Shown here one piece after another: positions 48,913 to 59,480 of a stretch of DNA of 64,000 bases; the first letter of the stretch is position 1, and each line of letters starts with the position of its first letter. Source of the DNA: Tachypleus tridentatus (Eukaryota; Arthropoda; Merostomata; Xiphosura; Limulidae). The position numbers and the translations under genes were made by a program. The notes beneath the pieces were generated by a model that saw only the letters and a list, made by a program, of their open reading frames with translations, was not told where the DNA came from and searched no databases. Location: positions 52,878,107 through 52,942,106 of the forward strand of contig NC_134829.1 in assembly GCF_004210375.1 (NCBI RefSeq), written 5' to 3'.

Positions 48913-50150
48913 ATTTCAATTGTGTTTTTATTTTCATCCAGTATCAACACTTTATTACAAGTTTTGAACGATGTATATTTCTTGTGTTAGGTACATTCAG
49001 CCCAACACGTAAGACACAAGCTATGAGATGAACCACGCCAAACTTGATTGGGACCTATTTGGCACGTGTTTCTGCTCTTCAATATTCTGCTTTCTCACAA
49101 ACATAACTCTAGCAACCATGTGTTGACCTGGGACATGATAACCTGGTCTGAAGAAGTGAACAACCATCGAAACAATATAACAGAAGTGGAAACTGACAAC
49201 AATATTATAATTAATAGCAACAGTGGTTTTATAAATTATATATCTAGTAATTTTATGTCTCGTATTAAACGATTTTGGGTAAACTAAGTTAAACTTTACG
49301 TGTTTTCCTTGTTTGCTGGCACTCTTAACTGTGGTATTGTAACCCAAGTTATTTATATTAAACAACAGAACCCTTAAGAGATCTGAGAAACTATAAAATG
49401 ACTAAGCATCGAAGAAAGCAAATAATTTCAAACAGCTTCTTACTGCAGCGCATTCAAACGAAAGAAACGCCCTCAGGTGACTTTTTCTTAAGATAAAAAT
49501 AAATGAGGTTATCATTAAATGTTGGTAAATACGTTTATTTAGATATGAAGAGGCGAATCACGTAACGTTTTTTATTATCATTGTGTTAGTCGTGACAAGA
49601 AAATAAATAACGTTTGGTATCTATTTTTGTCATGTTAATCATACTTATAATTGGCCGAGTGAATGGGAGAATTTATTTAGTCAAAATTTAGGGTTAACGA
49701 CTACTATGCTAGTTTTATATCATTTACTGAATCTGCACTTGTATGTCTTCGTTTGCTTTCTTACCTTTAAATGGATCATTTTAGCATTAAAAAATCTGAT
49801 AAATGACGTAAACATATGAGGTGAAAGCTGGTTGGTCTATTGGGCTCTTCACGAGTTGTGTTGTACACAAAATGAATATGAAACCAATAGAAATATGTAT
49901 TGCCACAAAATAATTCACAATATTGACTTATGAAACTCTTTTAACGTTTAATATTAATAGTTTGTAGAACAATACTTGTTGACGTCTGATATATTTTCCC
50001 AAATTTGTTACATGCAGGAAATGAAAAGAAAACAGCGTCCTAACAATATCTAACAAGAACATCGGAACAGACTAAAAAAAATGAGTGTATTTATATGTCG
50101 ATAACATGGGATCGTACGTAAGGGCCCCAAGTATTTTTATTAGGTGCTAT
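48913..50150. other. Non-coding spacer
   Basis: Overlapping open frames on both strands at 49,021-49,365 have no recognisable domain. The segment around 49,148-49,173 (CTGAAGAAGTGAAC to CGAAAC) resembles the ends of some retroelements but is too weak to call. Confidence 0.35.
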
Positions 50151-50169
50151 GAATGTATTTGTGACCTTT

Positions 50170-50990
50170 ATCAGGTGTTGTTAAAGCATTACACGAGTGT
50201 TTCAGGTGCTGTTGAAATATTACGTATATCTTTCAGGTGCTGTTAAGGTATCATGCGTGTGTTTCAGGTGCCATTGAAATACTAAGCATATCTTTCATGC
50301 ATTGTATATCACACATGTTTTTCTTCAAATTATCACACGCGTTTTCAGGTTTTGTTGAAATATTATGCATGTCTTTTAGGTGCTGTTAAGTTATTACACG
50401 TTTCTTTCAGATGTTGTTATCACTCGTGTCTTTCAGGTGCTGTTTAAATATGGTACGTATTTTTCAGACGTTGTTGTCACTCGTGTCTTTCAGGTGCTGT
50501 TCAAATATGACACGTGTTTTTCAGACGTTGTTATCACTCGTGTCTTTCAGGTGCTGTTCAAATATGACACGTGTTTTTCAGACGTTGTTATCACTCGTGT
50601 CTTTCAGGTGCTGTTAAAATATAACACGTGTTTTTCAGATGTTGTTATCACTCGTGTCTTTCAGGTGCTGTTCAAATATGACACGTGTTTTTCAGACGTT
50701 GTTATCACTCGTGTCTTTCAGGTGCTGTTAAGTTATTACACGTTTCTTTCAGATGTTGTTGTCACTCGTGTCTTTCAGGTGCTGTTCAAATATGACACGT
50801 GTTTTTCAGACGTTGTTATCACTCGTGTCTTTCAGGTGCTGTTAAAATATAACACGTGTTTTTCAGATGTTGTTATCACTCGTGTCTTTCAGGTGCTGTT
50901 CAAATATGACACGTGTTTTTCAGACGTTGTTATCACTCGTGTCTTTCAGGTGCTGTTCAAATATGACACGTGTTTTTCAGGCGTTGCTGC
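50170..50990 (+). repeat. 57-bp tandem array made of two related half-units
   Basis: From about 50,405 the unit CTTTCAGGTGCTGTTCAAAT, ATGACACGTGT, TTTTCAGACGTTGTTATCAC and TCGTGT recurs about every 57 bases, roughly ten times. The two halves resemble each other (TTTCAGGTGCTGTT and TTTCAGACGTTGTT), so the unit is a dimer of an about 30-bp ancestor. Diverged single half-units continue leftwards to about 50,170. The period equals 19 codons and keeps a 225-codon frame open (50,380-51,057). That frame starts at GTG and contains no ATG, so it is not called as a gene. Confidence 0.92.
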
Positions 50991-51057
50991 AACAATACCT
51001 TTCTTTTTGAATTATCGTGTTCTACATGGAATACTTTCCTTATTGATAATTACATGA

Positions 51058-51942
51058 ATCCATATAATAAAATCCCCCTAGTGGACACAATGGGAATTAT
51101 ATCTGGTTGTCATCTTGATTTTTAATGTCACATTGAGAATAAAACAGCATGAAAGTTAGAAAAGTGTTCTCAAGACACAACGACCACAATTAATACAAAC
51201 TAAACCTAATGTCTTCACTAAAATGAAAACAATGTATAATCATAAACAAGTAAATATTTAATGTTTTAAGTGAAACAAAACAAATAATATTTATAAAATA
51301 TCTCAGTCCAAAAACTACTTCAAGTAATAAATAATAACAATGGTCTTTATTCAAAAATTCAATTACTTTGTAAGAAAGAGAAATGAAGAGAACGTATGCG
51401 ATTCATAAGTAACACAAACGTGTAACGGCTTAACTGTCTTGTTATATTTACATGTTCTACAGTAATTCCTGTCTGTTGAATCATAAAATTATATCCATAT
51501 TCTCCATGACGTACAGAGTTTTACAAAACGTCATATGTACTTTTACATACCGTAAGTGAATCACTTTTACCGAAATCGAGACACATGTTGTTATATAAAT
51601 ATGTTGACAACCATTGGCTATAGATTTCTCTACACCAATCGCGAAGTGACAATCCCATCGATCGTTTTAAAACCCACGAGAAACTCACCACTAGTGTATA
51701 AACGGCTAACAGACCACACGACGTGTCATTTCTGGATAGTATTTGTTTCTGTGTGCGCTTTGACATTATTTTGTTCTTTAAATATTATGCATTGGCTCTG
51801 ACAAAAACAGGCTGTGTAAATGACTCAAATATATTCTGTTGTGTTCGTGGTAAATTTGATCTCAGCAAGAGTAAAAAAAAATTCTTACTTGATAGAGCAA
51901 ATTGAATATTATTTTCGAAATCTTTGTAGCTGAGTTATGAAG
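51058..51942. other. Non-coding spacer
   Basis: Three short overlapping open frames on both strands (51,521-51,905) have no recognisable domain. No repeat seen. Confidence 0.35.
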
Positions 51943-52222
51943 AATTGTTTAGTTTGTTCTGAATTTCACGCAAAGCTGCACGAGGGCTATCTGCGCTAGC
52001 CGTCTCTAATTTAGCAGTGTAAGACAAGGGGGAAGGCAGCTAGCCATCACCACTCACTGCCACCTCTTGAGCCACTCTTTTACTAACAAATAGTGGGATT
52101 GACCGTTACATTATACCGCCCTCATGGCTGAAAGGGCGATCATGTTTGGTACGACGGGGATTCGAACCCGCTATCCTCGGATTACGAGTCGAGTGCCTTA
52201 ACCACCTGGTCATACCGAGTCG
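51943..52222 (-). mobile_element. tRNA-derived SINE, family 1, with target-site duplication
   Basis: This minus-strand copy has its tail at the left (TTTGTTCTGAATTTCACGCA) and its tRNA-like head at the right (GGGGATTCGAACCCGC, CCTTAACCACCTGGTC). It is flanked by GTTATGAAG on the left (51,934-51,942) and on the right (52,223-52,231). Confidence 0.9.
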
Positions 52223-53176
52223 GTTATGAAGGATTCTTTATTAAAACCGAACAACTTTTATGCAGTTTACATTCGCTGGTCTGTATTGTTAATAAGTAAT
52301 CTCAAGGTTAAATAGAACCAAGGTGATATTTTTATGTGTGTCGTATTCGATTCACCCAGAGTTTCGTAAAATGAAGAGTCTGCCATACTTTTATATATTC
52401 TTTGTTTTTCCCGCCTGAGAAGAAAAATTCATCTCCTGGGTTCAACAGTCTTCTACAAGAAGACCCAGTTTTTTTCTATACCCAGACGGCACTCAAAAAT
52501 CGCATTGAACTCCAGCATACGCGGGTGAGAATGGAAACACATCTGTCCCTGAAAGACATAACAGCTCAACCCAGGTTAACTTCATAGCTAACAGCTAGTG
52601 CCTGTCACATTGCTGGATGGACAGAATCAATGAGGACGAAATGACTCCGCTGAACGACAGAACAACATGTCACGAGCAAGTCTAGAATTCATAATCGCCC
52701 AATATGAGTCTAACTCTCTAGTGAAGTCACTGAACCGTGTTGACCCGAAACAAAACCGTGCTCTTCCATAAACGGAATTTAAACCGCTTTATTATTCAAC
52801 AACAGCCTCGTGTAACCACTATGTCTACTTCACGTTCATTAACATTCATCCTGGATTGAGAACTGTATAGTATAGTAAAATCATGTTCAGATAATTGAAT
52901 GTCACGTTAGCCACGACTGCAAAAAAACAACAACAAAAAATAACGCTATGAAAGGGAAAGAAAGAAAGCACACAAGTGCCATCTATGAAAGTAAAAAAGA
53001 ACTTAAATTCACTGAACTGTTGAAATAAAAAAAACAATTAATATTATCCATAGGACCACTTAATTTTACTTGACTCAATAAGCTAAGTATAAGTCAATGT
53101 TAGATATAAATGTCATTTCAAAACTTTGTATGAAATATTATGAGCTAAAGATGTTTATTTATTTATCGTAATTATT
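52223..53176. other. Spacer with a less AT-rich patch
   Basis: The stretch from about 52,410 to 52,800 is visibly richer in G and C than its surroundings and has a 61-codon open frame (52,402-52,587). It matches no family I recognise and could be an old mobile-element fragment. Confidence 0.3.
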
Positions 53177-53336
53177 GTTAATGTGACGGACAGTCCCACT
53201 ATTCGTTGGTAAAAGAGTAGTCGAAGAGTTGGTTGTGGGTGGTCATGACTAGTTGCCTTCCCTCTAGTCTTACACTGCTAAATTAAGGAGGTCTAACGCA
53301 GATATCCCTCGTGTGGCTTTGCGCGAAATTCAAACC
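53177..53336 (+). mobile_element. 5'-truncated SINE family 1 copy
   Basis: Only the body and tail are present, in sense orientation: CAGTCCCACTATTCGTTGGT, GTGGGTGGTCATGACTAG and GGCTTTGCGCGAAATTCAAA. The tRNA head is missing. Confidence 0.85.
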
Positions 53337-53486
53337 AATCTTAGAAATAGATTAAACCGAAATCTTTAAAAGTATACTAGAATCTATTGGACTGACGTTG
53401 TTGATCTACAAACATACCGATATCTATATGTTTTTAAGCCTAATCATTTTATGTGGAGGAATTTGGTTCAAAACGTTCCATATTTT

Positions 53487-53748
53487 TAATTTCGCACAAA
53501 GCTACTAGAGGGCTCTCTGCGCTAGCCGTCTTTAATTTAGCAGTGTAAGACCAAAGGGAAGGCAGCTAGTCATCACCACCCACCGCAAACTCTTGGGCTA
53601 CTTTTTTAACCAAAGAATAGTGGGATTGACCGTAACATAAACGCCCCCACGGTTGAAAGGGCGAGCACGTTTGATGTGACAGGTATTCGAACCCGTGACC
53701 CTCAGATTACGAGTCGAACGCCTTAACCCACCTAGTCATGCCGGGCCC
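53487..53748 (-). mobile_element. tRNA-derived SINE, family 1
   Basis: Nearly full-length minus-strand copy with the tRNA-like head at the right (GGTATTCGAACCCGTGACCC, CCTTAACCCACCTAGTCATG). It faces the truncated plus-strand copy 150 bases away, so the two form an inverted pair. No clear target duplication. Confidence 0.9.
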
Positions 53749-54999
53749 TCTGGGTTTCTTACTTCAAGATTTACTAACAAAGTTCTCAGGTTTTAAATAT
53801 CAAATGCACCTCTTGAGAAAACAGAAGCTATTTTGTTGTTGTTTATTGCAAGATGGCTATCTGTGCTGTGCCCACCAAAGGTGCCAAAACCCAATTTTTA
53901 TTGTTCTTGAGCATTCGACGTGTGTTGATATGAATATTGAACATAGAAACAATTACAATAAATAAACATAAACTAATGTTGGGTTAACTGGAACATCTTA
54001 ACTTATAATAACTAGCTGCTGTGGCTTCTGATGTTCGTGTTAATTATTGTACCATCAACACAGCAAAAATATTCAATTATTTTGATTTTTAAGAATTTTA
54101 GAACAAATTTTCCACATGCTTCCAGAAACCATACAAATATAAATATCTTAACATGAGACAGAAATGATAAATTGTAGATGGGTGTCTGTTTTGTTTCTAC
54201 ATACTTTCTGAACGTTAACATTATTGTTCGACACCTACTAATTCTTACTGACGGGAGAATCAGAAATAAATATAACGTTTGCCACGTTAAAAAGTAAAAC
54301 AATGTTTTATCACACATCAAAGCCAGCACTATATAAATTATTTAAAGTGGTTGATATGAAACTACACCTACAAAATAAAGCCTGTAAAATAACCAAAAGA
54401 AATTCCCTAGTTTTAGATAATTCATATTTTCTGCTATTGTGGTCTTCTATAGTAGGGTGCTCACACCTGTGCAAAGAAGAAAATTATTATTGTGTTATTC
54501 TGTACTATTAAATGGGGCAATCTGCTGTGTCCACTGAGGTGACTCTGACCTCTAATTTTAGCGTTAAGAATTATATTAGCCTTGCTTGAGGAAAAGGAAA
54601 GGAATGTGCTAAGTTTTCGAAATATATTTATTATTTACAATAAATTAAAGAATATTTTAATGAGGATAATAAAAGTGTAGGAATAAAATATTTAACACTG
54701 AATGTCGCTGTTTTTATTTAAGAATTTATGACACTAAACATTGATGCGCATGCTCAGTCACAAGTTGGTGTCAACGTTTTAATCATCGCATCTAGTACAT
54801 GTAATGCAGCTAAACAGATAAAATACTTCAAAATATGATTTATTAAAAAAAAAAGGTGAATGGAATGATGCGTTTTATGTGCTCTACAGCCAGTTTGAGA
54901 ACCAACTTGTAGAACAATAGAATAGTTTCAATGGTACAGCAACTGTTATGAAAAATGCACAAAAATATATTTCCGGGGGGGGATACCTAATTCTATCTA
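53749..54999. other. Spacer with SINE family 2 scraps
   Basis: No gene recognised. Fragments similar to SINE family 2 appear near 53,845-53,900 (GGCTATCTGTGCTGTGCCCA) and 54,512-54,570 (CAATCTGCTGTGTCCACTGA). The open frames at 53,738-53,965 and 54,012-54,511 have no recognisable domain. Confidence 0.4.
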
Positions 55000-55646
55000 T
55001 TCCATAATTCTAAAATTTAATGTTTTAATGTTTTTACATGTTTTTCAGAATTAATTTTGAGGCTGATATAAAACTTGCACCAGACAAAAACTCTTTAGTT
55101 CTGTTATTATTATTCAGTGTATTTTAGGCCTTCTGATATCAACTGAAAGTCGTGTAAAGAAAAAATAACAAACAAAATATTTAACAAGCTTGGCAATAGG
55201 TTATTGAGTCTATTATTACACACTACGGACCAGTTTGGGTTTTTTAAAATTCATTTTAACAATACGAATGAATGAGCTAAATACATAAACTGAGTTAAAT
55301 ATATTTGGCATTCAGAACTTTCTGATAAAAAAGTCGTCGTCTATCTTTAAAAGTGGATACATCTTCCACAGATCCACGAATCTTAAGGGATTCACGAAAC
55401 TTGTTTTATGGTTTACTGTTACACTCTTGTACCAAAAATTAGCTTGTGGTCGTTTATCTTTATTTCTCTTTATTTGTGTGTCAGTTAAATCAACCAATAG
55501 AAACGGTTAGTAAAGTAATTTTGTTTTTTAATGTAGTTCGTTACACTTTTGTAATTGTTTAGAGGGCACTAGACAGTAACTCGATGTTTTAGAACAAATT
55601 GCGTAAAAATTGTGATTCCAACGTAACTTTCCACTGATTCAAGGGA

Positions 55647-55680
55647 TATATAAACACCGAAAAGAAGGGACTGAATATCA
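55647..55680 (+). promoter_or_regulatory. Core promoter of glycine-rich gene 3
   Basis: TATATAAA at 55,647-55,654 precedes a putative start around ATCACAC (about 55,677) by about 30 bases. The ATG follows at 55,705. The layout is the same in gene 4. Confidence 0.7.
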
Positions 55681-55704
55681 CACTTCCATTTGAAGAAGCC
55701 AACA

Positions 55705-56497
55705 ATGAAGGTGAGTAGTGTACACTTCCATTGTTACCATAGAAACAAGATAAACTCGTCAGATCGAGGGAATCTGAACGGATCTTTTATCTAATGTATT
55801 TCGTGTTCAGTTCTTCATAAGTAATGAGTTTTCATTGTGTAATGAAACGTATATTCGTTGATACAATAAATACGGTAACCATAACAAGATTTGTTTACAT
55901 CGATTTATATTATGATGACAGTAAAGTAATTGTTTATTCAGTTAAAACATTCATTTATAAAGCTTTGTAAAACAATCTATTTTTATATCTATCAATAAAA
56001 GTATGACATAACCTTATAAGAATTATAAATATGTTGGTTTTGAATCTCGCTAGGTCTACACCGTTTTCTCCCTCGGTCTTCTACTTCTAGCAGCTTGTGC
56101 TGAGGAACAACCACGAGCTAGCAAAGCTGACGATTTAAGAGCTGATGCTACAGGTTATGGTGGTGGTGGATATGGTGGAGGAGGATACGGTGGTGGTGGA
56201 TACGGCTTAGGCGGATTTGGCGGTGGTGGATATGGTGGTGGTGTTGCAGGTTTGGCTCTACTAGCTGTTCCAATTCGTCTAGGAGCTGGTGGTGGCTATG
56301 GTGGAGGCATCGGTGGCTTTAGGGGTGGAATTGGAGGATATAGGAGGTGGTATTGGAGGATATGGAGGTGGAATTGGAGGATATGGAGGTGGAATTGGAG
56401 GATATGGAGGTGGCATCGGCGGTTTTGGAGGCAAATATGGTGGTGGAGGCTATGGCCATCATTAGCAGGTGCTATTTTAATTTCCCTTTTGGAATAG
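55705..56497 (+). CDS. Secreted glycine-rich protein 3, frameshifted into a Trp/Arg-rich tail
   Basis: Exon 1 is 55,705-55,710 (M-K), the intron 55,711-56,053 (GTGAGT...GCTAG), and exon 2 starts at 56,054. Residues 1-18 are a signal peptide (MKVYTVFSLGLLLLAACA). A linker follows with DDLRADATGYGG, then GGY repeats and the hydrophobic island LALLAVPIRL (69-78). Compared with gene 4, one extra A at 56,342 shifts the frame. From residue 99 the GGA/GGT/TAT repeat is read as AGG/TGG/ATA, giving a tail with 15 Trp and 12 Arg in 38 residues (RRWYWRIWRWNW...), then 13 ordinary residues and a stop at 56,495-56,497. Total 149 residues. Without the extra base the frame would end at TAG 56,463-56,465. 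This is either a decaying copy, a novel tail, or an assembly error. Confidence 0.75.
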
Positions 56498-56524
56498 AAA
56501 AAAATTTTAACCGAATATCTTAAT

Positions 56525-56530
56525 AATAAA
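56525..56530 (+). promoter_or_regulatory. Poly(A) signal of gene 3
   Basis: AATAAA lies 60 bases past the ancestral stop, with another at about 56,539. A 3' UTR exon is an alternative: a good acceptor (TTTTTTTCAG) ends at 56,822 and AATAAA follows at 56,875-56,880. Both sites are conserved in the gene 4 copy. Confidence 0.5.
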
Positions 56531-56899
56531 GAATTGACAATAAATATTTATACATCCACATAACTATATTAACAATAAATTTCAACTTTCTAGAACAAAC
56601 TGTTTCTTTATATGATATATTTTAGTCTGTATAATAAAACAAATCAACGTTGATATGAAGAATGTGCAATCGAATGAGTAAATATCACCATATAGTTTTA
56701 TGTCCTCAAGAATTATCAAAGTAATTCTTGGTAGGGATAATTATAACTTCAGCATAATATTTTGTTATGATTTAACAAACTTGTTTGTAGAATAATGACC
56801 TGTTGAACCCAATTTTTTTCAGATGCATCGCTGTGAAAGACATTTTATAGATTTGTTTGGAAAGAAATTATTCCAATAAACGAGGAAGTACAGTTCGTA

Positions 56900-58039
56900 T
56901 TTATGGAAATATAACGTAAATGGTGGTGAACAGACAAGACTATCAACACAGCATTAGTTACAAACAAAAGAACCCAGGAATCTATTCTCAAATCTATTCA
57001 CGTGTTGACAGATGATAAAGGCAGATCAACGAAAGACTTTATGTAATAAAAGTAACAGGAACATTTATTAACGTCGACTAATTCTGTATGATATTTCAGT
57101 AAATTCTTAAAACAATTAAATAAGTTTTTGTGTACTTAAGATCTCTGTATTTTGTTTTAGTATTTTTATGGTAAATAAAGGTGCTTTTGATCAATATTTT
57201 TCTTTCTTTATAATTTTCCATTCGTAGAATCAGATTTGATCCAATACAAACAAATAACTAGAATATAACTTATACTACTTCAATGTGCTTGTTACAACAT
57301 TGAATTTTTTTCGACAACCTATTCTAGGCGTACGTGGTATAATACTACACTACATCGTCTAAAACCATCTTTAGAATGACATATAATATCTCTGAATCAT
57401 TTAAAATCAATGTCTTTTACACCTGCTTGATACAACACTGTTTTATATAGAACCACATTTAAACGTTTGACCTACAACACTCCATTATATGAAAACTTCT
57501 TTTACACCTGCTTGATACAACACTGGGATACTTCCAAAGAAACATTCATTTGTTTTCTGCAGACTACGTTATTTTAAATATGTTTTCCTTTATATTTTCT
57601 ATATATAAGTGTTAAAAAATTAGTTCATATATTTAATCACACGTTTAAGCAAAAGAAAAATAATAAAATAACATTTATATCAGCAATAAACCGTAATAAT
57701 AATAGGCTTAAGTCTCCGTTGCGAGAACTATTTCGAAGTAAAGTTCGCTGACGTGTTTGGTTCTTCACGCATGTAACATAAAGGTTAAACTATCAGTAAA
57801 ACTATTAAGGAAAGTATAATATTAACTTCTGACAGCCTTAAATTATTAATAACAATAATTCACGTTCATTTATGGTAATTTTACCGCACGTAAAAGACGT
57901 AAATTTCAGGAAAGAAGGAAAAAAAAACTGATGTGGTAAGACAAATAAACACACATGAAATAAAGAATATTCTCACACGTCGATAACATGTGGTGGTAAA
58001 GGATGTTGCGAAACGACCGTTTCAGGTGGTTATGAAAGT
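56900..58039. other. Non-coding downstream region of copy C
   Basis: It is conserved with 63,140-64,000 up to about 57,550 but without an open frame. An 85-bp unit (from ACCTGCTTGATACAACACTG) occurs here about once and a fraction (57,421-57,525). Beyond 57,560 nothing is recognised. Confidence 0.5.
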
Positions 58040-58047
58040 ACCAGGAG

Positions 58048-58151
58048 TTTTGTGTGTTTGTGTTTTTTTATAATAAAGATACATCGGGCTACCTGCTGAG
58101 CCCACCGACGGGAATCAAACCCCTGATTTTACCGTTGTACCAGCGGGTACC
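58048..58151 (-). mobile_element. SINE family 2 copy with target-site duplication
   Basis: The tail TATAATAAAGATACATCGGG, inverted B-box region GGGAATCAAACCCCTGATTT and inverted head ACCGTTGTACCAGCGGGTAC are present. The copy is flanked by ACCAGGAG (58,040-58,047 and 58,152-58,159). Confidence 0.85.
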
Positions 58152-59100
58152 ACCAGGAGGTTATCATTGTTACAAGGGTACAGAATGAGCTGTCTGTTTT
58201 CTTACCACTACGAGCACAGAATTCCGGTTTGTAGCATTGTATGTCCATGACATTACGTTGTACCACTGGAGGGGGGAACAAATATTAGGAACGTTTTTGA
58301 GGTGCTGTTATAAGATTAGGGACTGACAAATGAGTATACGAATTTTTAAGTGTTTCTATAACATTGCGCACGTGTTTCAAGTGTTGTTATTTTGTTAGTA
58401 ATAAAACACAAACCTACACAATGGGCTACATCTGTTCACCTTGAGTATAGAAACCCAGTTTCTCGTGGTGTGAGCTCGCAGACACAGCAATGTGTCACTG
58501 CAACACTTCTGGCGTTATGAAAATATCGAATATGTCTGACAGATGATCGTTAACTATTATTCACGTTTCACAGTCGTTGTTAATATATTAAACATTTTGC
58601 TAATGTCGCTAAAGTGCCGACAAAAATTAGTGACTAAACGGGTCATAGTTTTGTGTCGTGTTTGTAATTCTTTCCTTACCTAGAATTTCGTAAAGACACA
58701 GAGTGAATAGTCCTGTTGCGCCAACCGAAGTTGTAATTATTTTTAAATTCAATATTCCAGATGTTTTATGATCCTTTTCTACATGAAAGTCATGGTGCAT
58801 TTTGCAGCTTTGTCGTCAGGATATATAAAGTAGAGAAATGCAGCTGTTTCGAGATTTGGGAAGTTAGATTTTTGTAAGGATAAGTTTTTGTTCCACCATG
58901 AAAAATCCAACCTGTTACTTACAAGTATTAGATATTTTCATTGTTACTCGTTACTTTATGGAAAATTATTTCGAAAGATTATACTTTATATTATGTTGTT
59001 GTGTAGAGCCGAGAACGTTACTAACCCTGGTGTATCTCTCATCTTTATGTAAAAATAATAATAAAGTATCGTTACACTGTTATAATTCTGCAACATCTCG
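58152..59100. other. Spacer with diverged minisatellite remnants
   Basis: Phrases such as TTTTTGAGGTGCTGTTATAA and GCACGTGTTTCAAGTGTTGT (58,290-58,395) resemble half-units of the 57-bp array at 50.2-51.0 kb. No gene is recognised; a 90-codon open frame (58,898-59,170) has no domain. Confidence 0.35.
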
Positions 59101-59109
59101 TTACAGAAC

Positions 59110-59480
59110 ATTTAGTATAATGAAGGAAGGAGTGTTAATCCAAGTAAATAGTGAGAATGATTTATTATAAACATTTATATGTTTATTATTACAATAACTA
59201 AAACAATGTTAATCCAAGTAAATAGTGAGAATAATTTATTATAAACTTTTATATGTTTATTATTACTATAACTAAAACAATGTTGATCCAAGTAAATAAT
59301 GAGAATAATTTATTATAAACATTTATATGTTTATTATTACTATAACTAAAACAATGTTGATCCAAGTAAATAGTGAGAATAATTTATTATAAATATTTAT
59401 ATGTTTATTACTATAACTAAAACAATGTTGATCCAAGTAAAAAGTTAAAATAATGTATTATAAACATTTAGATATTTTTT
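59110..59480 (+). repeat. 74-bp tandem array (about 4 copies)
   Basis: AAAACAATGTT and ATCCAAGTAAATAGTGAGAA recur with markers at 59,200, 59,274, 59,348 and 59,419. The unit is very AT-rich (TTATTATAAACATTTATATG). Confidence 0.92.

Larger units (their letters stand above)
55000..57560 (+). repeat. Tandem segmental duplication, copy C (contains glycine-rich gene 3)
   Basis: It matches 61,230-64,000 with an offset of about 6.3 kb. From about 55,480 to the end the two are nearly identical, including the about 70-bp promoter-proximal block (GTTACACTTTTGTAATTGTT onward), intron, coding region and more than 1 kb of downstream DNA. Upstream of about 55,480 they are alignable but clearly diverged. 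Confidence 0.9.

Noticed and set aside
49148-49173. Hammerhead ribozyme core (CTGAAGA ... CGAAAC) of a retroelement
   Set aside because: The conserved CTGATGA is changed, and I could not find proper stems around it.
49021-49365. 114-codon minus-strand open frame overlapping a plus-strand frame
   Set aside because: Neither strand shows a domain, promoter or splice context. Overlap on both strands suggests chance.
50380-51057. 225-codon open frame as a protein gene
   Set aside because: It starts at GTG, has no ATG inside, no signal peptide or domain, and stays open only because the repeat period is 57 bases.
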